Part shown: piece by piece, positions 13,941 through 26,728 of the stretch
Layout of the letters: the number at the start of each line of letters is the position of its first letter
Position numbering within the stretch: position 1 is the stretch's first letter
NCBI GenBank assembly: GCA_026413225.1
Contig: CM048555.1
Location: 81,289,785-81,353,784 of the forward strand
Length of the DNA stretch: 64,000 bases
Source: Otis tarda
Lineage: Eukaryota; Chordata; Aves; Otidiformes; Otididae
Direction: 5' to 3'
Notes under the pieces: model-generated
The model's input: only the letters and a program-made list of their open reading frames with translations
What the model was told of the DNA's origin: nothing
Database searches by the model: none
Position numbers and translations under genes: made by a program

Positions 13941-15824
13941 CTTCTAATAGAAAAACGCTGGTCTACCTGTCCTTCACCTACCCAGGAGACAAGTCTGTCT
14001 CTCTTTGGGATTAATGAATTGCTGCCTTGCACTAGTCCTTTGCCCCGACGGGGGAGTAGATCCCCGGTTCCCTTTCTGTTGCTGGAGTGGACGCTCACTG
14101 GAACACATTCACAGCCACCTCCCAGCGTGCAAACTCTTTTCTTCTCTAGTGCACCACTCTACCTTTGTCGTAGTAGTGCAGCCTTGCGGTTCAGGAAATC
14201 ATCAAGCCGATGTCAAGAAAAATGTCCGAAAGTAATTTGGGGTTCTCAGCAGGAGTCACTCAGGTCGTTAATCTGAGTAACTTTCCGTTCCGGTGGAAGC
14301 ATCTTAGGATCAAGGTAGCCGTTGTGCAGGTACCAGGTGGGTTTGAGGTGAGATGGCGTGCATCTCCAGGGATGTGAAGCCTTTGGAAGGTATGGTCGGC
14401 CACGGTTCCAGAGCACCCGGGGGAGCGTGTTTTGCTCGCTGTGCTAGGAGGTGGCGTAGAAGATGAGAAAGGAAGGTCCAGAGACCTTGACCTCACCTCT
14501 GGAAGTCCCAGGGGTGTTGCAGGATGAGAACTGGTCTCTGGACTCTGCTAGATCCAACCTGCTTGTCTGCGGTGTGGATGCTGTAAATAAGAATCTGGTT
14601 TTTGAGCCCCGAAACATCCTGAAACAGCCTTCTACAGAATTACAGGAGTTTCTCTTTTCTTCGTCTTTCTCCACTCTCCCAACGATTACATGGAGCATCT
14701 CTGCCATTCCTCCTTCTTCCTTTCCTGGAGGCAAGATGAGAACCCGAGCCTGGTTTCCCAGGTTCATATTTTGTATATAATGTATTTTTTTCTTAAATAA
14801 GTGTAGGCCAAAGGGTCCCCAAGGTGTGGGGACTTTCCTTCCCCAACTGAAGGAAAAAAGAATCAACGGGGGCATCGCCCCCGTCTCTCTGGGCGTGGTT
14901 CTGTGGCGCGATGCTAACTGTCATAACGCGTTTTTTAAAACACGGCTGGAAAAAGGAGAAGGCCCAGCCGTTTTACTAGCCGCGCGTGCCGTTAACTTCG
15001 GGTCGAGCAGCCCTTCCGTTAGCAGAGCGGTGACCTCGGTGTTTGTGTCTCTTTGACTTGGACGGAGCCGGAGTCTTTCACTTAATCGTTTATAGCTGAT
15101 TGCGGCGGCTCTACAAAGTCAACACGCATCTTTGGAGTGTGCCGGGCGAGAAATTAGTAGCGTATTTTTTGTTTTTCAAAATCTCGCACTGCGACTGCGC
15201 TCAGATGTCCTTTTTTTATTAGTGCCAGACTTGTCAGCCTCCTTCAGGAGCTGAAAATCACGCTGTGGTGGCTCTTCAGCTTGATGGTTGGTAGTGATGC
15301 TTCGTGGAAGGACGGCCAAATTTTACTTTTACTTAATTTTCTTCTGCGACTGCAGAGAATCTGTGATTTAGGTCACAAAGTAGTTTAAATATGCAGGAAG
15401 GAGATGTGTACGAACTCCGTAGCACAAGACTGGCAAAGCTGTTGAGGTTTCCAACGTCCTTCTGAAGCACCAGACGCCCCTCACGTGAAATGAGAAGTTA
15501 CTCAGCACGCGGAGAATGGAAGTTGAATGCCGTTGTGGCTCTGGCACTTAAATGACCTGCGAGGCTTTCGGATGAAATTCTCTTTAATATTTCTTCAGTG
15601 ACTTCTATTGAATTATCTCCAAAGCATTTTAAGAACAACACTGTTGAGAGTTTGGGAGATGGGCGGATCTCGTTTCCACTTTACTTGGAAAGGGAAAAAA
15701 AGGCCGCTTGGAATTTATTCTGGGGATGAGGAAGTTCCAGGTCTTTGAAGATTTTTTTTTTTTTTTCTGATTATTTGCAGCAGCTGCCCTGTTTTAAGGG
15801 GACAAATATCTCTGTAACAATATT

Positions 15825-16290
15825 GGACCTGTTGGAGAGGGTCCAGAGGAGGCCACGAAGACGATGAGAGGGCTGGAGCAGCTCTGCTGTGAGGCCAGGC
15901 TGAGAGAGCTGGGGCTGTTCAGCCTGGAGCAGAGGAGGCTCCGGGGAGACCTGAGAGCGGCTCCCAGTGCCCAAAGGGGGCTGCAGGGAAGGCGGGGAGA
16001 GACTCTTCAGCAGGGCCTGCTGTGACAGGACGAGGGGTGGTGGTTTTAAACTGGAAGAGGGCAGGTTTAGATGTGACATAAAGAAGAAATTCTTCCCTGT
16101 GAGGGTGGTGGAGCACTGTCCCAGGTTGCCCAGAGAGGCGGTGGATGCCCCATCCCTGGAAACATTCCAGGCCAGGTTGGCCGGGGCTCTGAGCAACCTG
16201 ATGTGGTTGGAGATGTCCCTGCCCAGGACAGGGGGGTTGGAATGAGATGATCTCTTAGGTCTGCTCCAACCCAAACCATTCTGTGATTTT
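15825..16290 (+). mobile_element. CR1 LINE 3' fragment, GC-rich young group
   Basis: This 466-bp copy starts in the ORF2 C-terminal region (gttggagagggtccagagga; then gagagagctggggctgttca) and ends ccattctgtgatttt. It carries a small variant block near 16223-16260 (cccaggacaggggggttgga followed by atgagatgatctcttagg) that replaces the usual gactgggtgggctttgaagg. This suggests exchange with, or descent from, a different CR1 tail type. Confidence 0.93.
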
Positions 16291-19101
16291 AATATGCAGG
16301 AGCTAACAAAAAAGTTCTCTTTTCTTCCAGTAAGAAGTGACATTTAGAAGACTAGACATGACTTAAATTCAGTTGAGCTCAGGTTCTTTACTTCCTTTTG
16401 CACAAACTTCTAACTGGTAGCTCAGTGGCTTTTGGAAGCCGTGTTTGTAGCTCAGATGTTAGCACGCTAGTGCGTATTCCTCTCTTGTCCAGTAAAATGT
16501 ACGTCCATCCTGGGTCGGTGAAGAAGAGTCACAAATCTGATGAGTTGGAAATCAGTTGTAGGCTCAGACGTTACCGCCACAGTGAAAGCTCGTGGTCCAC
16601 AGAGTGTTCTAAAAGAAAAATATGTGCTGGCAATGGTTGTTTTTCTTTTTTTTTTTTTCTTTTTTTTTCCTGTCTCTTTTGTATTTCTTCCGTGCCCCAG
16701 TGCTGGAACTGATGACACGCTTCTGCCCCGTGCAGGCTGTTGCTGTTGTAGATGTTCTTTACAAATATCCCGACGGCCACGTTGTCACCCCCGTCGCCCC
16801 GACCAGTCCCGTGGGGTTACTCAGTCCCATGTGCAGACCAGATTGGTCCTGCCGTGAGGAACGGTTCCCGGGAACTTCTGAGGCCGTGAAGTCCCCACAG
16901 GAGAGCGGTGTCCAAGTCAGCCCTGAGCCAGAGCACGCCTGAGCCTCCTTCCCCAACTGCTCCGGCGTGTGTTGTCCGTTCACTTCTCTATCGCTGTTGT
17001 AGCTACTGGTCAGCAAACTGGGTTTTCACCAGCATAAAATTTCACTGGTGCTAGAGGAGAACACTAATGGTTGGGTGTGTTGACTTCTAATGACTTTTTT
17101 CATAATCTAATGTGCTCCTCATGATGCAGAGTTGTGTTTTGTTTCCTAACTTTGTCCCTCCCGGAGCTCTCCTCGCTGTTAGCTTGCTTCCAGGCAGTTC
17201 CTGTGCCTCGCTTCAGCGCTCTGGGGGGTCACGTTCGCACCTTGTGAAAAGCAGGTGCCACCCCATTAACTCCAGATGGAGGCATGGCGGTTGAAACCCT
17301 CTTGGATTTTGTCCTTCAGCTTCCCTTACCAACCTCATACTGGGGCTAGATGAAAAGATACTCCACAAAAATTATTTTTTTTCTCCCTTTTTATGGATAG
17401 AGGTGGAGTGAGTTATGTGATGGGCCGGTTAAGCTGCGTGTCGCCGAGGTGCGAGCACCCCTGCCACGCGTGTGCCAGTTGCTGGGCACTGAGGGAAGAC
17501 CTCCCAGCTCAACGGAGAGGCGCTTTTTCCTTTCAAAGGTGTATAAATCAAAACTGGCGAGCGCTGGAGGGAAGGTGTGACATTTTTCATGCGTGTTTTT
17601 TTTCAGAGTTATGTTTTTTATCCGTAATAGATTTATAATACGCAGGTCCCTTTATTTGTTTCTGTAAAATTAACTAGTAAATGTAAAATGGAAAAAAAAG
17701 TTAGTAATAGGAACCAGGCCATCTTTGCCAGCGCTGAAACCTTGCTGCGTTTGTGGAAGGTGGGCACGGGCGTTTTCCCTTTGCCGGGTTTTACGCCGGA
17801 GTGCCGCATGTTGGAGAGCTGTAAAACTTTCGCTAACGAGAAGTTGGAGGAATGCTAACTTTAATTGCCCTTTTCTTGGTACAAGCTGCTGTTTATTTTG
17901 GTCTTTTAAAGATGTGATGGTAATTTTGAAGCCTGTGAGGTTTCAACGTGGGCAAGCGGGGCCCGGCGGCGTGGGGAGGATGCCGTGCTGGTGGCCAGGA
18001 GAAGGGGCTGGTGGGCCGGTGGCAGGGCTGCCTCGCGCTCTGCTGATGCTGACAGCCTGGAAAAACTCCTCGGCGTTTCAATCCTGCAAATCCTGTCCTT
18101 CTCAATGGGATTTTGTAACTTTGATTTCAATTTTTTTTTTTTTGAGCAAGGGTTTCTTTACCGCATCCATTAAATAGTGACAGGACGTTCCTACCGGCAA
18201 CCCGTTGGTGTCCGTGGATGAAAGCTAAGTGCTGGGTTGTTACTGGCGGTCTGTGTTGTGTTAGATAGCCTCTGCCGTCATTTTTTTTTTCCTTGAAAAC
18301 ATGTCATTAGGGAAGTTAATTAAATTAAATGGCTTAGTTCACTGGCATGGTCAAAGAGGCATTGAAGTGCAGAAGAGCTTCGTGGAAGCTTACGGGACTC
18401 GCTTGGTGTTGGGGGCACAAAGCTTATTTGTGCAGAGATGGAAGTTTCCTATTCTGGATAATTTAAATATGTGCTCCCCTCCCTCTTTTCTTTTTTCTCA
18501 TTGTCATTTTTTTTTGCTATTGCTTCCATGCTGTTGGAAGCGTGGCCGTGGAGAAACGGTTTGAAATGTCAGCCTTTAAATCTAAACCGTCGTAAAGTGC
18601 TTTATGAGGGTAAGAAATGACGCCCTGGAAACTGGGCGTTTTCTTGTTCTTCTTGAATATTCTGACAAAAATGTATTTGAGCAGGGAGAGGCAGAATGAG
18701 AGCTTTGAAAACATGCCTCCAGGTTGGGCTCCTCTCTTGTGCGCCACATGTTGCTCTGAAGGCAGTTTGTCACCGAAGAGTGCTGCTGATTTATGAACCC
18801 CGACGATGACTTCAGTGAATTCAGCTGAAATTCAACAGAAAATCCTTTTCCAGCGCCGTGTCTGCAGGCAAGATGGGCTCGTCTTGTACAGCACGTCGTC
18901 TTTGGCAGGTACTTCGGCCAAAAATTTCCATCCAGAATAGAGCGTTATTCTAGTCCTTCTTAGGGTACCCCAGTGGAAGCAACCGTTTGGAAAGGACAAA
19001 GTGGTTGTGAACGCCGTTAACGTTAATTTAGGATATTAACACCCCGGCCCCCGTTTACAGTCCTTGTGTAGGGAACTCGAATCTAAACACGCAGCTTTGT
19101 A

Positions 19102-19567
19102 GAAGTCCAGAGGAGGCCACGCAGATGATGAGCAGGCTGGAGTCCCTCTCCTGTGAGGCCAGGCTGAGAGAGGTGGGGCTTCTCCGGGGCTCCCCGGAGA
19201 AGAGGAGGCTCCGGGGAGAGCTGAGAGCGGCTCCCAGTGCCCAAAGGGGGCTGCAGGGAAGGTGGGGAGAGACTCTTCAGCAGGGCCTGGTGTGACAGGA
19301 CGAGGGGTGATGGTTTCAAAATAGAGGAAGGCAGATTCAGATCAGATATTAGGATGAAATTTTTTACGCTGCGGGTGGTGGGACACTGTCCCAGGTTGCC
19401 CAGAGAGGTGGTGGATGCCCCATCCCTGGAAACATTCCAGGCCAGGTTGGCCGGGGCTGTGAGCAACCTGATGTGGTTGGAGATGTCCCTGCTTCTTGCA
19501 GGGGGGTTGGACTGGGTGGGCTTCTTTGAAGGTCCCTTCCCACCCAAACCATTCTGTGATTCTGTGA
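19102..19567 (+). mobile_element. CR1 LINE 3' fragment with internal palindrome
   Basis: This 466-bp copy is co-linear with the fragment at 15825 and ends ccattctgtgattctgtga. In place of the usual ctgttcagcctggagaag it has a rewritten block forming a 24-bp near-perfect palindrome (19179-19202). Confidence 0.93.
19179..19202. repeat. 24-bp palindrome inside a CR1 copy
   Basis: Arms CTTCTCCGGGG and CCCCGGAGAAG (11 bp each, perfect) surround a 2-base spacer. Sister CR1 copies in this window lack the left arm, so it arose in this copy. Confidence 0.9.
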
Positions 19568-20444
19568 AGATGTCTGGATCCACAAACCCACTCCTGGCCT
19601 TACAAAAACAGTATGGCCGTGTTCCAGTGATCACACACGGAGGGATTACAGGCTTCCAAGCACCAATGTGTTTTGTTACGTCAAATATTTGTGTCAAGAT
19701 TCAAGCGATCTCTTCTGGGCAGCCACGGTCCTACCACGGCTCCTCTTTTGCTCCGTGTTGCACCGGCAGTGAGTAATCGCAATGTAAAGTTGCAGTGTGC
19801 AGTATTAAAACATGTATTCTATGAAATATGCATTTAATTTGTGTAAGTGCTTTCTATGAGATCATGCATTCTGAATTATAAGTGGAGTTTATGAAATAAT
19901 ACCTAATTGGAACAAAAGTTGCATATTTGGATCTAGCGAACGGCAGCGCTAAGCTTTTCCAGCTCTTGCTTTTTGGCTGGGATGTGGGGGATGAGCGCGT
20001 TTTGGTTGAGAGGAACAGGCTCCAAATATCCAAAAACCGTTGTGCCACAAGGGATGTTATTGAGGTCCGTCGGCCTGGAAGATCTGATGGCTCAGGCATT
20101 GGAATGGCTACCTGTGTTGTTTCTTATGAAATGAGGAGCAGAAAGCCAACTCTGAGAGCCTCCCATCTTCCAGCTGTGGCTGACTTCTTGTTTAGGATGG
20201 AAACATCAACGGTGTTGAGGTCAAAGACTCCTTTGCAGGATTTTTTTGAATCGTTAGGCCAAACATTATTTGTATCGTTAGGAAACTGGTAGTAGGGTCA
20301 TGCTGCAGCGTCGATGCCGTTATCGTGACCGGTGACTTGCAAATTTATATCAAACTGTGAAACAGATGATGTTCAGCTTGCTTGAATCTTATTTATGCCG
20401 GATACTCCTCTCTGTCGGCGCTGAAGAAAACTCTACCCGTAGGG

Positions 20445-20515
20445 GTGAGATCCTGACTCCATGAGGGCAACAGTAGAGTGTTCGTTGACTTTAATGAGGC
20501 CAGGATCGTCACTGG
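20445..20515. repeat. Probable ancient amniote palindromic repeat fragment
   Basis: gtgagatcctgactccat ... gttgactttaatgaggccag ... gatcgtcac resembles the widespread amniote interspersed repeat built around CATTGACTTCAATGGGGCCAGGATTTCACC and its inverted partner. The two ends (gagatcctg and caggatcgtc) are roughly inverted copies. The family name is not certain, and a non-autonomous DNA transposon origin is likely. Confidence 0.45.
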
Positions 20516-23500
20516 GGGCTGAGCTCAAGTAGGCCTTGGCCAAGATGAGCCTGGGATCCTCTTGAGTGGTTGAACAGTGGGTAGGTTGTGGGGGAAAGGG
20601 CTGGGAGGTAAAGAAAAGGGAAAGAGGAGAATGGAGAACGCTTTCAGGTCTTTATTTCTGACCGAGAAGTTCTCTGCAGTTTCCCCGCAAGCCTTTAGAG
20701 GGCAGACCGTGTCCAGTAAATAGATTCAGGGACTTGCCTAGTTTTTCTGGTTGTGAATTCTAAAAGTTTGGAGAATCTGAATGTAGATTTATTATTATTA
20801 TTTTTTAACTGCATAATTGTAATTAATTCAGCAATAACTTCTGGTGCTTTAAAGGCTGAATGTTGTGTCAACTTACAGAAGCAAGATGAGATCAAGTTTC
20901 TGGTTTTAATGCTAAAAATTGTTGTATAAGCAAAATATTAATTATCGACGTAGGGAGAAAGATCTTGGGAACATCCTGCGGTACAGAAGAATTATGTAAT
21001 ATGTTGACTGAATTCATTTTTATGTTAAAAAAGACCACAAAAAACAATTTGTGTTTGGGGAGTGGGTTTTAGAGAGTGGTGCTGTGTGATGAACGTGTAA
21101 TTCCATTCTTCTCTCCTCTAAGCTCTTCTCTAAGTCCCCGAGCCTCGTGCCCAGCAGCCTTATCCTTGGTGAACAACTGCTTGGAGAAAAACCCCTGTTT
21201 ATCAACGGAATATTCCGCGGCGCTGGAGGAAGCTGTGTGAAACTAAGGCAGCCAAGTGACATTTAAGCTCTTCTGTAAAGTCGTTTTCAGCGAAACTGTT
21301 CATATGGGGATTAAACACCCCTTATAGTCAACATGACTGGAGAGGCAGGGGCAATTTAGTTCTCTGATTAATTAAAACCAGAAATAACAAAATAATGCTC
21401 TGCTTTCTTCTGCTGCTACCCTAAAGCTCATGGATCATGGAGAAGAGGATTATTCTCGAGAAAGCCGTTTAGTTCTTAACAAGCAAAGCGAGTCTGTGTG
21501 GCTCAGCCCTTTTGGCATCTGCTTTGTGGGTTTCTCATCAAAAACCATATGGGTTGTTCCTAAGCAGAATGAAATGTTCCTTGGGCCAAGAAGGATTTTT
21601 CTCTCTCTTCTTTTTTTTTTTTTTTTTTTCTTTAAATCTTCTGAAGGTGGAGGTTCTGCTGCTGTCTGTTCCCCAAGAGATAGGAAATAGGTAGCAGGAG
21701 TTGCTTTAGATTTTTGGGTTCAGTCTTTAACTGCTGTAATCTCTGCCCTGACTTGCTGCTTGACTTTCTGGTATGTTGGTACCTAGCTCCAGAATTGTCC
21801 TTAGAACTCTGCCTGCTCTGAAGGGGACAGCAGTGTGGGTGAGCACCTTTCGCCTACCACTGGAAAGACATTTCTCTATCGTAGAAAAGACGTGGTAAGG
21901 CTCTGAAGACATCTTCTAGTCCAGCAGGTTCTTCCTGGACATGGTTGATGTTGTGGAGCCTCTCTCCAGCATGCAGCCATCGAACATGTTCTCCGATGTC
22001 CAGTGGTGGAGAGTGTCCTGTCAGGCTGTCCGTTGCAGTCCTTAGTGCTCCTGCCCCGTCTCACCCAGATCTCCTCCCAGCGTGATCCGCTGCATCGTCA
22101 GGGCACAGAGTTCAGCGCTCATGAGAGTCTGTGAAAATGTCTTTGGGTGCATCTCAACAGTTGAGTCATCGGTGCCAATGCGCTGGGTGACGTTACTTTG
22201 AGCCGTTGCTGTACGTATCAGTACAGGTTCCGTCTCGTGGAAGAAGGTTGGAAGAGAAGATCCGTGCTCTTGCTTGAATTGGTGGAAGGCTGCCCGCTGC
22301 TTTGGTGCGGTTGAGGACCAGCTGTGGAACCTGTTATCTCAGGTTGTTGCAAGTATGGTCGAAGATAGTTTCTGACCGTGAGTTAGATCCTGAGCGTATC
22401 TGCTCTGCAGATCTTCCCAAATCTGATCTGAGAGGCTTAGAAGCTGCCCTGCGGAAAAGCCAGAAAAATGTTTTGTCCAGGACTAACCTCTCAGGGCGCT
22501 GTGCTTGTGGTCAGATGAGCCTCTGTGTGCTCCAGGATAACGGGGACCATCTCAGATAGGTGCTTTGAACGTTGCCGGTTTCTCAGAGTCTTTAAAAAAC
22601 CCAAACCAGACCGATAAATGGAAACAAAAGCAGAATCTTGAAAGGAAACTTATCTCCAAAATGCTTGACAAGGTCCAGAGAGAGGGTGTGTGAAACAGCG
22701 GCTGGGGACCTCCCACAGAGATCGGGGTGGAAGGATTTAATCTGAGGCCAGGCTACGAGGGGTGACGCTCCTTTCGCCCTGTGACTTCTTGAGGGTCGGT
22801 GTGGCCAAGGTGAGTGAGTGTGGAGCAGAGCCGTAAGCACTGACGAGCTGTAATCCTCGTTTGCTGTCCTGGCTGAGTGAGCAGCCCTTCCTCTGTTGCA
22901 GCTCTTGCCGTGTAAAAGAGGAGCGTTAGGCAGCGTGGTCCATGGTGGACCAGTGGCTTTACCTGGGCCGTACCCCCTAGACAGCGGGAAGGAAAAGTGA
23001 GAGTAAAACCATTGGGAAGTGTTGGAAATGGCTTCCAGACCTTTTCCTTCGCCTTCTTGTGGTTTCTGAGAGCGCGTGAGGGCCCTGTAGCGTGTCAGAC
23101 CTCGGGCATGGCACCGCCAAGCTAAAGCAGCAGTCGTAAGCACTCTCTAATTGTTTTTCCAAAATTACCCATGGATCAAACCCTGAAAAGCTTCACAGTC
23201 CAACACGCCTTCAACCTTTTGTGAGATCTAATCCGTGACTTCTTTTTACCCTAATTGCCATAGGTGTGATAGCTGCAGCTTTCTTGGGCAAGGTCGAAGG
23301 TGTAGGACAACAACTGGAGAGCTGCCCAAGTCGATGTAAAGAGAGGTGAGGGCTGGCGTGCCGTCACTTGCTGCTGGAGCTGCCTACAGCCTTCGGTTAT
23401 GGAGCTGGGACTAGTCCCGTGTTGGGGGTGGTGGTACTGCGGGCTGGAGGCCTCTTTTGGGTTGAGTGCTTTCAGATGGAGGAGGACATTGCCTCGGCTG

Positions 23501-24139
23501 CTGTGTTGGCTTCTTGCTGCAAGCTGCAGTGCTTAGCTGCGGTTATCTTTAGTGGAAGCATCAAGCCCGAGCAAGAGTAGAGCGTAGCGTGTCCTTAAGC
23601 CAAAGCCCGAGATTATCCCTTCGCTTCTTCCCTCCCATCTCCATCTGCATCCCCTTTTCTGATGCCAGTCTCTGGGAAAGCAAGCCTTTTTTCTGGATTT
23701 TTCTTTTTTAATAGTTTCAGTGAAAAAACCCTACTACCTCCGTCATGCCCTGATTGTCAGGGAGCGTGTTGAAACAAACCCTCGCTCAGAAAATAATTAC
23801 CAGTGCCCGAGAGAGAACTCCAAGCTGAGGCTTGGTCCTGCACGGTTGTGTGCACCTGAGTCATTCTGGGATGGGGAGGGTGAGAGTCGGACCCTCTCGC
23901 CTGTGACCGGTTCTCTGTGGGGTTTGGTTGGGTTGCAATTAAGCTAACGAGAGGTTAAACCGAAGTGTGGGAGTTTCCACTGGTGCTTTGAGTCATCGGG
24001 GGGGAGAGATGGCTCTTCAGTGCTGTGTGAAAAGGCAGCGTTAAAAAAAACCAACCCAACATCAGACCGTGGTTTGTAGCGTTGCGTGTAGCAGGGCGTT
24101 TCGTGTGAAGGCCTCGGCGTTCAAAAAGGCATTTTAAAT

Positions 24140-24480
24140 TGTTGGTAAAAGTTAATTAAAGAATATGCATCCAGTTGCTTAACAGCGAGCGGTAAGTTAT
24201 TTATCTCGGCCCGGCTCACAGCGTGCTTGGGAGCGAATAAACAAAGGCCCGAGCTGCAGAGTTGTCAGGGCCGCGGCCTTTAGTGCGTTTGAAATACCTT
24301 CTCCGACAGCCGTCCTCCTCCTGCTTCGGGTCCGCTTATCTCATTTTCGGCTTCTCCGCTCTGTGTGAACGTGATAAATAAACGCTGTAATCGCATAGCT
24401 GAGCTGCTTCTGATGGCCGCCTGCAGACAGCTTGTTCTTGAGGCTGGATCACGCCGCAGCGTAAATCAACACTTTGCTCA
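24140..24480. promoter_or_regulatory. Candidate conserved regulatory stretch (motif-based)
   Basis: This repeat-free stretch holds closely packed motif-like words: an octamer-like tatgcat near 24165, aataaacaaagg (FOX/SOX-like) near 24236, gataaataaac (FOX-like) near 24372 and several TAAT/ATTA cores. This is suggestive only, and conservation has not been tested. Confidence 0.2.
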
Positions 24481-24693
24481 ACCAAGGACTTCTTAAAAAG
24501 TAGCATTCAGTCTTTTATTGTGCAGCTGACCTGGAGGACTGGGTTGCCTAAGTCGTTTTGTCAATGCTAATGTGATAAAACTTCTTTTTACAGCTCCTAG
24601 GAAAGGAGAGGCTTGGTCCTTCCCTTCTCCAAGTACGGTACTGCAGGAGCTTCCCGAAAAACAGTCGAGGTCGAATAGGTTTTATATAAAATG

Positions 24694-25300
24694 CTGAATC
24701 ATAGAATGGTTTGGGTGGGAAGGGACCTTCAGAGCCCACCCAGTCCGACCCCCTGCCAGGAGCAGGGACATCTCCAACCACATCAGGTTGCTCAGAGCCC
24801 CGGCCAACCTGGCCTGGAATGTTTCCAGGGATGGGGCATCCACTGCCTCTCTGGGCAACCTGGGCCAGTGTCCCACCACCCTCAGTGTATAAAAATTTTC
24901 CCTAATATCTAATCTGAATCTGCCTCCCTCTATTTTAAAACCATCACCCCTCGTCCTGTCCCAGCAGGCCCTGCTGAAGAGTCTCTCCCCACCTTTCCTG
25001 CAGCCCCCTTTGGGCACTGGGAGCCGCTCTCAGGTCTCCCCAGAGCCTCCTCTTCTCCAGGCTGAACAGCCCCAGCTCTCTCAGCCTGGCCTCACAGCAG
25101 AGCTGCTCCAGCCCTCTCAGCATCTGCGTGGCCTCCTCTGGGCCCTCTCCAGCAGCTCCACGTCCTTCTGATGCTGGGGGCTCCAGAGCTGGACGCAGCG
25201 CTGCAGGTGGGGTCTCACCAGAGCGGAGCAGAGGGGCAGAATCCCCTCCCTCGCCCTGCTGCCCACGCTGCTGGGGGTGCAGCCCGGGATGGTGCAGGTT
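24694..25300 (-). mobile_element. CR1 LINE 3' fragment, about 0.6 kb
   Basis: The tail at 24694 is gaatcatagaatggtttggg. The element runs through the ORF2 C-terminal region and farther 5' than most copies. Its antisense frame gives ALVRPHLQRCVQLWSPQHQK, matching the CR1 [20 protein letters not shown] motif. It ends near 25300 in a block matching the IPGCTPSSVGSRAREGILPL region. Confidence 0.93.
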
Positions 25301-25420
25301 ACTCTGCGCAATGAACTCGGAGGCTGTAACTAGTGCTGGCCTCGTCCTGCGGCCAAGGAATAGGAGTGGGAGCGTGGGGACGAGGATCAATCACAGGGTG
25401 AAAGTGAAAACGAAGGGAGA

Positions 25421-25456
25421 ATTGCGCGTTCCCCATTGCGCGTTCTCCATTGCACG
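25421..25456. repeat. 14-bp tandem repeat, about 2.5 units
   Basis: attgcgcgttcccc is followed by attgcgcgttctcc (one mismatch) and a partial third unit attgcacg. It lies just before the first copy of the 158-bp duplication. Confidence 0.8.
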
Positions 25457-25477
25457 CTTGATACTTGTCTGTTCTAT

Positions 25478-25635
25478 GGTAACGTAACTGTGAATAACTC
25501 CGCTGGCAGAAATCCAGCTGCTGCTTGTCACTGGTGTTTGAAGGCAATCCATTCGATCTTCGTTGGGTCTCCGCGCTCGGTCGGTTGGGTGGGCTCAGTT
25601 GAGTTGCCGTGGGTGGTGGAGTCGCTGCTCCAAAG
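25478..25635 (+). repeat. Unclassified 158-bp direct repeat, copy A
   Basis: Shares gtgaataactc, cttgtcactggtgtttgaag, a ccattc block, ttgggtct and ggagtcgctgctccaaag with copy B at 26729-26886, with small gaps and roughly four of five bases identical by eye. I do not recognise it as a known transposon. Confidence 0.8.
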
Positions 25636-25999
25636 TTCTGTGCTTGAGCAGAAGCGGCTGGTGTTTGGGAATATCGGTGTTGTGAGGTGCGGTTTTAGCA
25701 CCGGTGGAACGAGTCCTTTCAGGGAAGGAGGAGTGGGACGTTGAAGGTCTGTGCAGGGTGTTGGGCAGAGCAAACTTGGTGAACGCTGCGTTTCTAAACT
25801 TTTTTTTTTAATGACCAAACATGAAGAAAAAAAAAAAAAAAAATCCCGTTCTGGGTCCTTGTTTCCTGTGCCGCTGGTGAACTTTGTCAGACAAACCTCC
25901 GACAAATTGTTTTCCCTGATAACCAGTTAACGCCGGGAAAGCAGATAGGCAAAACCTCTTATCGTCTTGACAAGCGTCGGGCTTTTCGTGAAAACTCAA

Positions 26000-26360
26000 A
26001 GCAGAAGCTGTGTCAGCGCGCTGAGTTTACACCTTGCAATAATAATCCCGGCTTTTATCTGATCGGAGGGGGATTTTATAACTTTTGAATGGGCCTTTGG
26101 CGGGCAGCCAGCCCTACTGTCATTTTTTATTAGCTTTCTTTTTTTCTTCCCCTGTAGCCAGTCTAGTTTTTTTTGGGGTAATATCGTTTAAGGAACATGT
26201 CTCTCATTCCTCGGGATATTGGGAAATGGTATTTTCAAGTTCCGTGTCTCAGCCCATTAGAGGGGTCCGTAAAACAATCACAGCAGCAAACGTGCAGTAC
26301 CTAATCAAAACCACCGAAGCTAACCGCAGCAGTACTTCAAGCCCTTTTAAATAATAAAAT
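26000..26360. promoter_or_regulatory. Candidate conserved regulatory stretch (motif-based)
   Basis: Contains gagtttacac, ttgcaataataatcccg, cttttatctgatcgg, aaaacaatcacag and acctaatcaaaacc, a dense mix of homeobox, GATA-like and SOX-like words in unique sequence between the two 158-bp repeats. Suggestive only. Confidence 0.18.
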
Positions 26361-26728
26361 GTCTTTTTTTTTTTTTCCTGCCGTGCCTTATCCACTATCT
26401 CATCAGGAAAGAGCTAATTAGATTCTTCTAAAAAGTAAATATCGCCAGTTCGTTGGGTGGGGGTGACGGGAGGTAAGACACGCTCGCCGTCAACGTTGGC
26501 GAAGCGATGCAGGAAAACAAGACGAAGTTCTAAAACCCCTATAAAAAGCTATTTGAGTTTTAAAGGAGCCCATTCCCCGCGTAGACGCTGTAACAGCTTT
26601 CCCTCACGGTGGGTATGGCGTCTGTAGCCAGAGCCTGGAGGAGTCCGTGACCCGCTTAGCTCCTCCATCTCATTCCCCGCCGCAGGGTTGCAGGCCTGGG
26701 GCCGTGCTCGCGTGGTTACAAGCAGTCA

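Noticed and set aside
13728-14276. 182-aa plus-strand open frame
   Set aside because: The core is CR1 3' UTR and the ends are intronic.
19083-19776. Two opposing open frames of about 180-200 aa
   Set aside because: Both are shadows of one GC-rich CR1 copy. Similar frames recur at every CR1 copy in the window.
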